64,000 bases of DNA from Mya arenaria (taxonomy: Eukaryota; Mollusca; Bivalvia; Myida; Myidae), in contig NC_069124.1 of NCBI RefSeq assembly GCF_026914265.1, positions 52,495,388-52,559,387 of the forward strand, written 5' to 3'. Shown piece after piece: positions 50,101-62,385 of the stretch. The notes beneath the pieces were generated by a model. That model saw only the letters and a list, made by a program, of their open reading frames with translations, had not been told where the DNA came from and ran no database searches. Every line of letters starts with the position of its first letter. Position 1 is the stretch's first letter. The translations under genes were made by a program, and so were the position numbers.

Positions 50101-52905
50101 AGTAGGTCACCCTTATTGTACACCGGGTTCCACATTAGAGGTGTCGAATTTGTTTCCATCGATTAAGACATGTTGGCTTATGTTGACTGGGATTTCATTG
50201 GAAAGGATTTATCTGGAATACCACATTGCTCTCGCTTACGGACTAGTCCACTGTGAGGGATCTTATCGAAAGCCTTGCCGAAGTCAAGAAGCACGTCATA
50301 TATCTCATCCATTTATACAGAAGGTATTGTATTGTGAGATCAACTGGCTTTTCCAAAATCCCATGGTGCCGGTTGCTGTTCATCCAAAGTTTCTCAAAAT
50401 GTGCCATGATCTCATTTTTGAGTAGACACTTCGGAGTTATGTTTTAAAAACCTCGCTGCTGTCACGTCGATTCGCTTTAACTACTAAATAACGCTATTAA
50501 GGATCAAGTTGTAACATCATTGCTGTATGTGTTATTGGCATATCCACTTCAAACTAACTAATTGTCTATAGCTTTAGGTCGTGGGTAATTTTTGATGCAG
50601 AACCAGTTGATCTTACTTTACTAAGTGTCTTCTTTTTCGTCTAGACATTAGATTTGTTTAGTGTGAGGTCCATGGTCGAGAAAAAAAGTCGATGTCAGCC
50701 TTAAAATGACTTGTTCGTGTATGTACAAAGTGCTTAATGTTGATGTGATTAAATTACTGTTAATCTAGATGTAAAGTGGTCAGACTTTTTTTAAGTGTCT
50801 TTTTTCCTAAGTAGCATTGTACGTGTGTAAGGATCTAAAACAAACAATGTTTAGATTTGCGTAAGCACAGCTTCGTGGTCACTAACCCCGGGAGCTACAT
50901 GCACAAGTGATTGGCGGTTTGTGTGAAACAAGGCAAGTTCGTTTTCATCTCTTGTGGTTACCTGTACGGAGTTCAGGAAAGATGACTGATGCCTACGAGA
51001 TAATTATTTCCGAAGATGGTACATTTGTTATGATATTCAAAACAAACTAGTATGCCAAGAACATGGAGAAATAACATGGACGACGGTCGAGCAAAACACA
51101 ATGAAACTATTCATTTTTATTTGTTGTAATTATCGAAAATGAAAACTTACGAACCTGTTTCGTAGCTCATTATTTTCTTGTCTAAGGGTGGTTATTTCAC
51201 TGAAATAAAGAAAAACAACATTGACTAGAGATTGCTTTATTGAAAAAGCGTTTGTCTCCCCTATTGTGTGGTCGTAGCTGAGAAAAAATAGATGATAGAC
51301 ATGAAATCAACAGGGGTCATCTACTAGTCATGACCAACTTGCACACCAAGTATGAAGTTCCTGGGTGCAAGCGTTCTGTAGTTACTGAGCATTAACCGTT
51401 TCTTCACCTCAAGGTCACGGCGACCTTGACCTTTGACCTACTGATATGGAAATTAATAGGGTTCATCTACTTGTCATGACCAACTACCATACTAAGTATA
51501 AAGTTCCTGGGTGCAAGCGTTCTTTAGCTATTGAGCGGAAACCGTTTCTTTACCTCGAGGTCACGATGACCTTGACCTTTGGCCTACTGATCTCAAAATC
51601 AATAGGGGTCATCTACTAATCATGAACAACTAGCTGTCTTTTGTTACTGAGCGGAAACCGTTTCTACACCTAAAGGTCACGGTGACCTTGACTCTTAACC
51701 CACTGATCTCAAAATCAATTGAGTCTCCTACTAGTCATGACTAACTAGCATACCAATAATGAAGTTCCTGGGTATAAGCGTTCTTTTGTTATTAAGCAGA
51801 AACCATTTTTAAGCTTAAGGTCCCCGCCAACATATCGCTTTTTACCTAAAGGTAACCTTCACCTTTGACCTTTTGATCTCAAAATCAGAAGGGGTCATCT
51901 ACTAGTCATGAACAACTAGCATACCAAGAATAAAGTTCCTGGGCCAAAATGATATTTAGTTATTTAACGGAAACCGTTTCTTCACCTCAAGGTCACGGCT
52001 ACCATGAACTTTACACTGGTGATCTCAAAATCAATAGGGGTCATTCACTAGTCATGACCAACTAGCATACCAAGTATGAAGCTCCTGGGTCTAAGTGTTC
52101 TATAATTATTGAGTGGAAACGAAGTGTGACGTACAGACTGACGGACGGACTGACGGACTGATGGACAGAGCAAAAACAATATGTCTCCCCATGAATGGGA
52201 GTGACATAATAAGTCTGAGCTTTACAACTTCTTTGCGAAATTATAAAACACCATGCAAAGCATTTTCCGTAATCTTGAGCAGTAAAGCCAATGAACGGGT
52301 TATCAAAATTGGTGTTGGTTGATATAAAATACTTGAATAAATCGACTCACAATGCAGGACGTAACTTAAGGGCACAACCTTTTGACATTCGCCTCTCGCT
52401 CAAAACCGAAATATAAAATTTTAAATGTTATGAATGGGGATTTGGGATATTTCTCGAAGAAAATTTGGAAAATTTATAGTTTATTCTAGAGTAATTTTTA
52501 CCTAATATTCTCACCGACATTGATATAAAAAGAAATCTTGGCAGATTTAAGGGTGCGGGCCCCTCTGGATCCGCTCGTGTAATAAACTGCTTATTTGCTG
52601 ACAGTAAAATATTTTCAGTTATCGTCCGATACGGTCACCTTATCTTCTGAAATGAACATTTGTTGAGCATGATCTGTCGTGGCAAATGAAACTCATCATA
52701 TCTTACGTTTAAAACAGAGAACGAAAGTTGAAAAAAAAATACCTAAGACTTGGCTGTCTCTCAACCGGATCTGAGTATATATCTTCTGCATTTGTCGCTA
52801 ATGTCTTATCATCGTCGTTGTGTGTTTTTATAGAACAGCAGGCATTCCAAATTGAACAACAAGAGACAGCTTCTTCACTCGAGTTCACTGAGTACTGCAT
52901 CGGAT
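47164..52905 (-). CDS. mitochondria-eating protein-like (MIEAP/SPATA18 family), C-terminal six exons
   Basis: Vertebrate MIEAP (SPATA18) is a coiled-coil protein acting in mitochondrial quality control. Exons in gene order: 52905-52743, 51199-51155, 49564-49363, 48893-48819, 48423-48340, 47517-47164, together 306 codons. Exon 2 is a short coiled-coil piece (EITTLRQENNELRN). Exons 3-4 read SELYDNEWTECYERL then ILWIRNLFL-TIFESCRIRAEDDLEEV. The last exon holds the C-terminal domain: ELCWLMVIQDPPV, then HVDYVVWPAMFLHERGPLLF and KGVAQG. All phases agree if exon 2 uses the weak donor AG/GTTCGT; the stronger GTAAGT four bases on would break the frame, so an unseen small exon is possible. Exon 1 could start at its internal ATG (52900) or continue a longer upstream part; vertebrate proteins are about 540 residues, so N-terminal exons are probably missing here. 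Confidence 0.75.
48127..48302. repeat. 30-bp tandem repeat in a MIEAP-like intron, about 6 copies
   Basis: Unit: ACAATAACGTTGTGGATACC, GCGTATGATT. One unit is shortened and the right-most is diverged. It ends about 38 bases from the 48340 exon border. Confidence 0.92.
48914..49024. mobile_element. small TA-flanked inverted-repeat element (MITE), copy 2
   Basis: Begins TACAGTCGAAC and ends GTTCGGCTGTA. It shares GAGCCAAGCG and GAGCCAACGAGG with the copy at 5894. It lies in the intron about 20 bases upstream of the 48893 exon border. Confidence 0.7.
49790..51000 (-). mobile_element. decayed non-LTR retrotransposon (LINE) with endonuclease and RT remnants
   Basis: Minus-strand translation shows an APE-type endonuclease end (LFHTNRQSLVHVAPGVSDHE near 50900), then reverse transcriptase pieces: HFEKLWMNSNRHHG, DVLLDFGKAFDKIPHSGLV near 50250, and FVRPIMVYANPDYHPHT near 49870, which corresponds to the conserved LVRP..EYA..VWDPHT segment. 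Stops and at least one frame change separate the pieces, and the endonuclease-to-RT spacing is shorter than normal, so it is long dead and internally deleted. It lies in the intron between the second and third exons of the MIEAP-like gene, on the same strand. Clade (CR1/Jockey-like) is a guess. Confidence 0.8.
51290..52210. mobile_element. dispersed element with about five roughly 140-bp internal repeats
   Basis: Repeated words: GGGGTCATCTACTAGTCATG, ACCAACTAGCATACCAAG, TATGAAGTTCCTGGGT, GCGGAAACCGTTTCTTCACC, TCAAGGTCACGGTGACCTTG, ACCTTTGACC. The right end has GACTGACGGACGGACTGACGG followed by TATGTCTCCCC. This is the tandem-core plus microsatellite layout of pearl-like elements. It lies in an intron of the MIEAP-like gene. 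Confidence 0.7.
52211..52742. other. remaining MIEAP-like intron
   Basis: No exon or repeat recognised. Confidence 0.4.
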
Positions 52906-54367
52906 CTATTAAAACAATGTGATAGAAATATGCTCGCGTTTGTTACAGTTGTTTCTACTTGCGCAAACATGTTTTAAACATTTTCTAAAAAGACATTCCG
53001 AGACAGTTAGTCCAATTTAAGATTACAGAACACTTCATAGAGGAAGAAAATAATCACATACATTTAGGACAACCGCTTTCGTACATATATAGATATATAA
53101 AATATAGATATGAATTGCTTGCTATCAGGTTTTCAATATGATATATAGAGAATGTTGAAGTACAGAGTCATATCAAACTACGTTGTTAGCGTCTAGTCCA
53201 TATCGCACGATAGCGTAGGTCAAGATTGATGTATATCACGCAAGCAACGGTTAGCGATTAAATGCCCTCATGTAAAGTGTATTTATCATATCGGGTAGTA
53301 TACAACTGATTATATGCAGTACTCGTCGACTCAAAAATCATGCGCGTGAGTTTGAAAAGCTAGCCTATTGAACCATATATAGGGGATATAGGACGTTTTT
53401 CTGGTGACCTGTATCACGTCGAAATCGGTTTGTAAACCTGGTGACTCATCGAATGAGACGTGATGTACTTCTCTAGAGAAGCGTCATATCGTACAATACC
53501 ATTTATAAATACCTTACTATCTAATTATTCCGTTTTTTCCGGTTTCAATTTGATTTTGTCCAAATTTGGAATGGCTTGCGCGTATGAATATTTTACGAAC
53601 GTTTGTGTATTAAAGGCAAGTGAGGCTACTCCAGTGAAACGAAGTCAGAAGTAACAGAATTCACTTTAACAAATTGATAATACGAAAACAATTATTAAAT
53701 GTCACAGCACCAAAAATAAGAAACATAAACGGTACTTGTTAGTATACATTACTCGACAGTAATCGTCATTTCATGAAGATGTAACGCGGCCATTTTAACA
53801 AAGTGAATGCACAAGGGATTTTTTAACGATCATTATATGCAGAATTGATGGACGTTCGTGAGTCAGTCGCTATTAATACCGATGGCGCGAATTCGCCTTC
53901 TCCTTTGTATTGGCGAGCTGCTCATGTTTATGATAATGTTACAATTTATAAGCTTCCAATTGGCAAACAACAAGTTGTCTAGATGGATTGGAAGTGTTCT
54001 CTGCTTCGTGCTTACCCTTATAATTCTGAATATTTGCATGCTGGTGACGACAGTACATTAAAGTACCTAATTTTACAGGATTTACCAGTTATTTTTGTCA
54101 CGCTCTTTTAGCAACACGAAAGTTGTTCCTAGACTTCAATACGGAATCAGAAAACGACAGTATTACATTGATTTTCAATACGGCGTGCTCTATTTTCACT
54201 GTTGGATATTAAAAGGAAATTGATAGGCATATAATGAAATTAAATATTGTTATAATATGTTTGTATGTATTATCTTGTTCATGTAACGAGTTTAGTTAGC
54301 GAATATTATTTGAACTGTTTCCTTAAAGTATGTAAGTTTACACACTCAAATATGTTTTAATATACAA
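52906..54367. other. upstream of the last recognised MIEAP-like exon
   Basis: No further exon could be identified. A plus-strand frame at 53858-54061 encodes a short hydrophobic peptide with two possible membrane spans, but no homology or gene context supports it. Confidence 0.35.
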
Positions 54368-54858
54368 TGTCGCGTAATGCCAACGCTCACTTAACTTTCG
54401 TGATAGTTCGTTCAGTAACCAACCAACAACTGTTCAAGTGTTCTAAGTCTTTATTGTTTACCGTTCTTTCTAAGTATAATAATCAGTATATAATACAGCA
54501 TGACATTTAAGGTAATCCCACATCCTAACTGCCGTCCATTAAGGACCCAAGGCCGCGTTCCTTGCCTGGCCTAACCGCCCTCCGTTTTCACATCCCAAAT
54601 CATCTCTTTTATACTAATTTGTTGTCTACCTATGACAGCTTTACAACCACAGGAATACACCTTTTTGTAATTAACATGACCATTTTGTACATTTGTACCA
54701 GGTCGGCTGTCAACCATCTGCATATTCAAATGACAATCAAATATGCCCTACATTACTAAACATACAGTATGTAGACATATATCCATTTAATTAAATCTTA
54801 ATTATATCTTAAATATAACGTATTACGTCACATTCTATAGTAACTCTGTTACGTGACA
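54368..54858 (-). repeat. LTR, left copy
   Basis: 491 bp, TG..CA termini with a 10-base imperfect inverted end. Probably the 3' LTR in the element's own orientation. Confidence 0.9.
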
Positions 54859-57662
54859 TTCGTCCCTTTTTTATCAAGATTTTTAAGAAAATCTTTGAGT
54901 CAACCCCAAACAATGGTTATAATTGAATAGATAAATAAAATCGTAGGAAAGTATGTTTCTCAACCCCAAACAGGTAAATTAAAAAAAAGTAATTCCGACA
55001 AAAAAAGATACGCAAAAGAAAATCTGTGCCTAAATCTCAAACAATGATATCAAATTGTATAGATACCGTCCCTTTTTAATGCAAGATTTTCTTTTCGTAA
55101 GCAATAGAAAGTAAACTGACACGTTATTTGTCAAAATGTCTGACATAATATAGACTAATTGGTAATTAGCCCTCAGGTAATTAATAAACATAGTTAACAA
55201 TTAGAAAATAACACTGCATATTGAGTACAAGTAATTAACACTGACAGTACTGTTGTCAAATTTGGTAATTAGTCAATGTTTTATGTAGCGCTGCTTTTCA
55301 TGTTATCATTCTCAAGGCAGGGAATCATCGTTGTTGTTGTTGCTGCTGCCGTGTTGTTGTAGCTGTAGAGTTTATAGCCAAGGGGTTGTTTGATTGTAGA
55401 ATGTCCCCACCGACTCGAAATGTTCTGCCATTATACGACTGCTAATTCTGGAAGTGTACTTAGATAGATGTGTGCAAGTGTTCATGTTATTGAAGATACT
55501 AACGATCTCAAGTTGGTGTTGTCCATCACACAGGAATCATCACGGTCCTAAAGACTTGATCATGTGACGTCAAGCCGAACACAGGTCATACGAGAATGTG
55601 TGCTTAGCTCCTCTGGATATTCCGAAGTGTAACCAATTGGTTAGCACATCACATACGCAATACCAGAATATAGTTCGATCCTTTATGAAACACCGATGAC
55701 CACTTAACACATTATCGCCAGTAGGTATATTATCTCGATATCCGCTGAAGAAGTATGTTGACATTGACTGTTCGTATCACGTGACATATTACCTGTACTT
55801 CTAAAAACCTTTCATTGACATAGGTGTTGCTATTACCATGAAATTTTATGTTGATATTTTCAAGCAGGCTTATATTTTGAAAGTGGCCCCATTTATAATT
55901 AATTACTGTATCTGCGCGTAAGTGTTCGTATGTTTGATTTAATGAATGTTTGACCTTAGTTGTTGTTTTTTGTGAAACGTTTTATTTTCATGAACAACAT
56001 TTTATTTTATTAAGAACCTTTTTTATGCAATATTTTACAAAGCTTATATGTTAGCTTTACCACACTAAAACACCCTTTCATTCAACATGTGCATTAATTC
56101 CGTTCTGTCCTGCATGCTTATCAGCCGATAACTAACACAGATATTTAGAACAAGATTGATGATCCGTTATGTTTATCATTTGAAAACTTTTAATCTCATA
56201 ATTATTCCATTATTTTAAGAAAACTAATACATAAGTGATTCAATTAATTTACTAAATAACTCACACCCTTATGTGACTTCACAGGAGTCCAACAATTTTG
56301 TTGAAATTCAATATCTTGAACGTATCATCTCCAATCACTTTTAAGAAACCTGGTCTTTCTTGACCACTATCTTTGTTTATCTTTGTACAACTTTGTACAT
56401 CTTCATAGTTATAAGAAAGCTAAACTCTAGCTTAACATGTTACCGTCATGCTTATCATCTGATAACTTACAACTTTATAATTGATTCATTAGTTTTACCA
56501 AACTAATCTGTGAGTTACTTAAATAATTTAATTAGATTACTTACTACCTAACAAACAATTTTATTAGTGATTTCGAAAAAGAAAATCACTTGCCGTATTC
56601 AGGCGATACACTTTATATAATGACATCTAAGAAATTACTTTTCGTTTTGCACGCTTTCTCTCTGAGACCTTACTATGATCCAAACAATGATTTATTTATA
56701 TGATTTTTAAAACTTTAAAACCATCACCAATTTACTCAATATAATATAAAATGATATCTTGACAAAATACTACAATTATTTACACAACTATAACCTTACT
56801 TAATTTTAATGATTTCATATCATTAATGTCAAGTCAATTACAGGTAACATTGAATTCATTCACCTATCTGATTTGTTTGACAATGACTTACAGTTACATG
56901 ACAACTGAAGTAATAAAACCTGCCATTTGTCTCCTTCTTCGACATAAAAATATCTCATTTTGTATTATCTTCAGTGTTTGCACTAAACCCTGAGTATAAG
57001 TCATTATTTTTTGTATTTATGCAACTTTCATTAATGTTAGACCTGCTAAATAAGTTTACTCAAACTTCTTTTAATTACATTTCTTTCCATGTTAATTATT
57101 CAATTAATGTCCTTAAATGACTTAGTTTTCTTTTTCATCTAGTTATTCAATAATGTACTTAAATGATTCCTCGTTTGGATTTAACAACGTTTTTTTTCAC
57201 ACCTGTTTTACTTTTTTTATCGATTTTCTCAATATCTTTATCTTTGTTACCTTAAATACTCATTCTTCAGTTTATTCTTATTTAAATCAAATGGTTTTAT
57301 TGTACTAAATAATATGGAACGTTGTTAAATTAGATTGCTTAGGGGTTCTTTCAAAAGAACATCTTTGCTCTGATTGCATTTATTATCCAAAACTTTAAAA
57401 TTTTGCCCCGTTAAATTTCCCAAAATTATAGCAACACATGTCATATCTAGGCAAGAAATACAAAGTAATAAAACGTCATTAACTTTTGTCCCGTGGCCTG
57501 GTCGCGCTGCAATGTCCATAGTCACTCGAACCGCAGTTGTCATCATGTACCTTTTTCTTCTTCATTTCAAATTTGATCCAATAGTTGTCAGTACTTCGCC
57601 GTTGTGTTCCACGTCAACCCTGTTCTTGAATATCTTCGGTCAGCAGGCACCAAACTTTTACG

Positions 57663-58153
57663 TGTCGCGTAATGCCAACGCTCACTTAACTTTCGTGATA
57701 GTTCGTTCAGTAACCAACCAACAACTGTTCAAGTGTTCTAAGTCTATATTGTTCACCGTTCTTTCTAAGTATAATAATCAGTATATAATACAGCATGACA
57801 TTTAAGGTAATCCCACATCCTAACTGCCGTCCATTAAGGACCCAAGGCCGCGTTCCTTGCCTGGCCTAACCGCCCTCCGTTTTCACATCCCAAATCATCT
57901 CTTTTATACTAATTTGTTGTCTACCTATGACAGCTTTACAACCACAGGAATACACGTTTTTGTAATTAACATGACCATTTTGTACATTTGTACCAGATCG
58001 GCTGTCAACCATCTTCATATTCAAATGACAATCAAATATGCCCTACATTACTAAACATACAGTATGTAGACATATATCCATTTAATTAAATCTTAATTAT
58101 ATCTTAAATATAACGTATTACGTCACATTCTATAGTAACTCTGTTACGTGACA
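57663..58153 (-). repeat. LTR, right copy
   Basis: Same length as the left copy and about 99% identical. Probably the 5' LTR in the element's own orientation. Confidence 0.9.
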
Positions 58154-58157
58154 ACAA

Positions 58158-59924
58158 TTCTATATACTAATCAATATACAAATGATATTTGTCATTACAA
58201 ATAGGTAGACCTATTGTCAATTACAGTATCCTCTTTGTTTGTTATTGATATGATTTATTAAGTTTTTCATTGCAGGTAATCTTTTGAAAGAAAAGCTCAG
58301 TCATCTGAGATGCAGTGTTGCAGCACTGAAAAGCATTGGGTATGACTGTATATCTCAGCGTATGATTAAACCAACTATTGCAAAAACTATGCAAACAGTA
58401 ATCGTGGAGTAGGATTATTATTATATTTTTTAGTGTTATTAGACCCAGTCTTTCAAAAACAGATGCAATTGCCATTATAACATAGTATGAAATAAGAAAA
58501 TACTTGCTACTGCTTCTTGCAAACTACCGATATTTTACCAATATATGTAATCTTAATACAAAATATCACTGTCAAGGCAGGCATTCCATTTGAATATGAG
58601 AAATGGCTTTTAAAAAAACAAATTTTTACTGTAATGTTTTTTTATCTCTTAAGAGAAATGTGTACTTATACAAGAAATATTATCAAGAATTGTATTTAAA
58701 AAAAAATGTTAGACCATTTCTTTTTTTATTTTACTAACAACTTTCACGTTTTATAGTAAAGATTATGTATCTTCTATTTTACAGGTGTCCATCATAGAGT
58801 GTTTCTCTTTGCCTGCAATCAGGATACATCAACTGACCTTTGAACTGTGTTTTCCAACTTGGGATTCAAACACATGCCCTCTTGGGTAGGACAAAGTCAG
58901 ACAAACACCTGTGGCTATATCACTATACTTCTTCAAGTCTTGCTCTATGAGTGATCATGATGTGAAATAAAACATAATGCAGTCATCTTTTTGTTATATT
59001 AAATAAGTTATGAACAAATAAAATATTTCAAACATTTTATTAATTCGTTATTTTGAAAAACAGTATGAATAAACATACATGTATACCAAAAGACAAACAA
59101 ATAATTGGCAAAGAATGGGCACAAAAATATAAGAATATTGAAGTTGGAGATTTATTGTTAATATTGATTTTAATGTGACAGAAAATGCCCCAATTTGCCA
59201 AAAAGCATTGAATATCAATTGACAATGCTTGGATTTACAAAATTCTGCCCAAATGAGTATAGATCTGTGAGTTGTTGTTTGGTATTTGTTCATAAAAGTC
59301 ATGATATATAAATCAAAGTTTAAAAAAAAATGTTGCAAACATAAAACAGTGGAGGATCTGATGTTATGTTAAAATGATATACTTGTATAAGCTATTTAAA
59401 CTGTATATGAGCAGATTCTTATGGAAATATGAGCTTTAAGTATTACTTTATTCCAAAATGGTGACCTAGAAGGTTTAGTTCCTTGTATTGGTCAATGTTA
59501 TATTGTTCACTTAACAGCTTGAGGTAAATGCAAGATATAATACAGTCAAGTTCAGAAACTGCTCAACAGTTATAATAATAAACCCTTCCTCTCAATATGA
59601 TGTACATTTGTGGGAAGTTATATCAAATCCTTCAAAAGGTTAAAGAGACATGGAGCAGAAACAATTTGTTACAGACGGACAGACAGACAACTAGAGCTAA
59701 AAGAATTAGTCTATTTCAGGGGGATACATACTTAGCCAAATGGTTCTTGAGAAAAAGTCATTAAAAATAATTTATAAAAAGTACAATAAACAGGCAGTCA
59801 TAAAAGTTAACATGAACACTAACTTAGGCTTAGATGAGCTGGATGAAAAATGTCTTAAACAAAATAATTGAGAAGTTGCCCAAAATGTTACAGCTACATG
59901 TAAGAAATGAGCCAATTATCAACA
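58158..59924. other. AT-rich spacer with tRNA-like SINE trace
   Basis: On the minus strand near 58935-58845, TAGTGATATAGCCACAGG resembles an A box and GTTTGAATCCC a B box, about 45 bases apart, suggesting a tRNA-derived SINE. Acceptor-like CAG sites at 58274 and 58784 precede short plus-strand frames that end quickly; no gene is claimed. Confidence 0.35.
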
Positions 59925-61190
59925 AGAGATGTTTGTCAAACATTATGCCCCCACCTGAGCGCCATGTTGTCAGGATTATATGAACAATTGAATGAAATAA
60001 GCATGGACCGAAATGACAGCTGATTAGTCACTGACATTGGATGGCGTTGAGGCAGTTTTAAGATTATGACCATTCAAAGTGTGAGAATAGAGTGTGTTAT
60101 GACCATGACCTTTGACTCTATGACCTCAAAATCCATATGAGTCATCAGCTGGTCTACAAAAATCTAAATGTTAAGTTTGAGGGACATGGGTTCAGGCATT
60201 GACATGTTATCACACAGGCAAGCTTTTTTCAATCAATGTCACTGTGACCTTGACGTTTGACCCGATGACCCCTAAAATGAAAGGGACTCATCTACAGGCC
60301 AGACACAACTCCAAGTCAGGTTTGAGGGCCATGGGTACAGGCATTGTCAAGTTATCACTCAAAACATTTTCGTATTCAAGGTCACTGTGAACTTGACCTT
60401 TGACCCAATGACTCCTAAAATCAATAAGCGTCATCTCCTTGTCAGGACCAACTTCCATGTCAAGTTTGATGATCATAGGTTCAGGCATTGTTGAGATATC
60501 CCTGAGTGAGGATTTGTTATCTTTTTTGCATTAAAGGTTATTGTGACCTTGACCTTGGCTTGATGACCCTCAAAGTCAAGAGGGGTCATCTACTGGTCAG
60601 GCCCAACCTTTATGTCAAGTTTGATGACCATTCAGACTGAATGGCATGATTGGTCCAGGAATTGTCGAGTTTGCTCTCAAGATCACTTTGACCTTGACCT
60701 TTGACCCCTAAAATCAAAAGGGGTCATCTACTGGTAAGGCCCAAACTCCGAGACAAGTTTGAGGGCCATGGGGGCAGGCATTGTTGATTTATCACTTGGA
60801 CAACCTTTTACCATTCAAGGTCACTGTGACCTTGATCTTTGGCTCGACGATCCCCAAAACCAATAGGGGTCATCTACTGGTGAGGCCCAACTTCCATATC
60901 AAGTTTGATGACGAGATGACGAAAGGTCTAGGCATTGTTGAGTTATCACTCGGACAAGCTTTAAAATTAATTTACCATTCAAGGTCACTTTGACCTTGAC
61001 CTTTGACCCGATGAGCCCTAAAATCATCTACTGGTCAGGCCCAACCTTCATGTCAAGTTTGATGACCATACGTCCAGGAATTGTTGAGTTATCACTCGGA
61101 CAAGCTTTGGTTTACAGACGGTAGACGGTACCAACCCACATGTGCAAAGCAATATACCCTTCTTCTTCGAAGGGGCGCATAATAAAAAAT
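59925..61190. mobile_element. pearl-like element with about seven roughly 140-bp internal repeats
   Basis: Left end AACATTATGCCCCCACCTG is roughly inverted at the right end as CGAAGGGGCGCATAATAA. The core repeats GGGGTCATCTACTGGTCAGG, CCCAACTTCCATGTCAAG, TTTGATGACCAT, GGCATTGTTGAGTTATCACT and CAAGGTCACTGTGACCTTG in order. A short ACAGACGGTAGACGG stretch precedes the right end. No protein-coding content. Confidence 0.8.
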
Positions 61191-62129
61191 GTCTTATTAT
61201 GCACAGCAGTAATTACATTGACAGAGACATTTTTTCTTTGAAGTATTTATAAATTGAGTCAGTAGCTGAGTCCTTGGATGACATAACAGTGTAGTATGTT
61301 GGTTATAATATTTGTTTCCTTTTTAAAAGATATGCCAGCATGTATATAGATGGTCTCTTCTTCCTGTATAGAGTCAACATCAAAGTCCACAGTAAATAGA
61401 TTCATGTGAGTTGCATGAAGACAGAATTTTCAAGTTTAAACAATTTACAATGTTGAATTGATGTAAATAGTTGCTCAGATCACAGCAAGGGTAAACTGAA
61501 TCAGAATGAATCCATTGAAGGTGTTGAAGCAGTTTCTGTTTGAAGGCTGTTCAACTCAAGCACAATCCTTTGATATGAGATGGTGGTATAAACTGTTTTG
61601 TGAATTCTGTCCTTGAAAAGTCTTTGGTAGTCTCAAGTATCACCTTGAAAAACAGTTAAGATGAATTTTGTAGAGATTGGAAAGTCTATTGCTCTTTCGG
61701 TAACTTTCATTCTAGGTTCTGAAGTATTTGTGACATGGCCCTGAGTCTCTGAAACGAAAATTATTTAAGAGCAAAAAAAACAATGATAAAAAAAATTGAG
61801 TACATATACAAAATATTTTAAATTTACATCTCTTAACAGTCACAGAATATTTCACAGAGCCACTTGTAAAGTAAGTATAATAACACCAGTTGTTTTCTCA
61901 TTTAAATAAAGGGAACAACTCAAAATCACTTAAAGCCGGATTTATAGACCTAATAATTAGGACCTATACATCATATAAAAATATAATACAATAAAATTAG
62001 TGTATTGTCTCTGACATGACAGACGGCTATAATGATACCTTGAATTTGGTTCTTTGACAACAGACTTCTTTGACAACAGACTTATCTGCTAGAAATCATT
62101 AAAAACCCTTTTTATTTCATTTGTTTTCT
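61191..62129. other. AT-rich spacer
   Basis: No gene recognised; possible non-coding exons on the minus strand (CGTTTCAG acceptor near 61756) cannot be confirmed. Confidence 0.35.
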
Positions 62130-62385
62130 TTAAGGCTGCACTCTTACAGATTAACAGTTTTAATAATATTTTATATTTTGTCCAGGAATGAGCAAATTTT
62201 GTGTAAACATCTGAAAACCAGCGATACAAGAATGCTGACAAAAAATTTTATCGCAGTTTTTCATATTTCTGTCGCAAATTAATGTTTTTAAAAATGCATA
62301 AAACATCAATTTTTGAAAATAAATATGAAAACTTGCAATGTGATTTTTTCAGCAGTCTTATATCACTTGTTGCTATGCATTTTCA
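62130..62385. mobile_element. palindromic MITE family A, copy 4, truncated
   Basis: Left end TTAAGGCTGCACTCTTACAG and the following order of words (GAGCAAATTTTGTGTAAA, AAACATCAATTTTTGAA, CAGCAGTCTTATATCAC) match the family. The right terminal repeat and most of the central palindrome are missing. Confidence 0.8.

Larger units (their letters stand above)
54368..58153 (-). mobile_element. young LTR element, non-coding interior (non-autonomous LTR type)
   Basis: Two direct repeats of 491 bp (54368-54858 and 57663-58153) begin TGTCGCGTAA and end TTACGTGACA, the TG..CA form of LTRs. A 4-bp target duplication ACAA lies outside both (54364-54367 and 58154-58157). The LTRs differ at about five positions, roughly 1%, so the insertion is recent. 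The minus orientation is suggested by a polypurine run (AAAAAAGGGACGAA on the minus strand) next to the left LTR and a TGGTGCC primer-site candidate just inside the right one. The 2.8-kb interior has no recognisable gag or pol, so it looks like a non-autonomous copy; family (Gypsy, BEL or Copia) cannot be told. Confidence 0.88.

Noticed and set aside
53858-54061. Small two-span membrane peptide
   Set aside because: Hydrophobic short frame in AT-rich DNA without homology, splice signals or conservation evidence.
57325-57805. Overlapping frames inside the LTR element as a host gene
   Set aside because: They are within the element and one runs into the LTR; no host domain is visible.
54562-58054. 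Two near-identical 65-codon frames as a duplicated gene
   Set aside because: They are the same stretch within the two LTRs.
58275-58870. Two short plus-strand exons after CAG acceptors
   Set aside because: Both frames end quickly, the second overlaps a tRNA-like SINE trace, and no family is recognisable.
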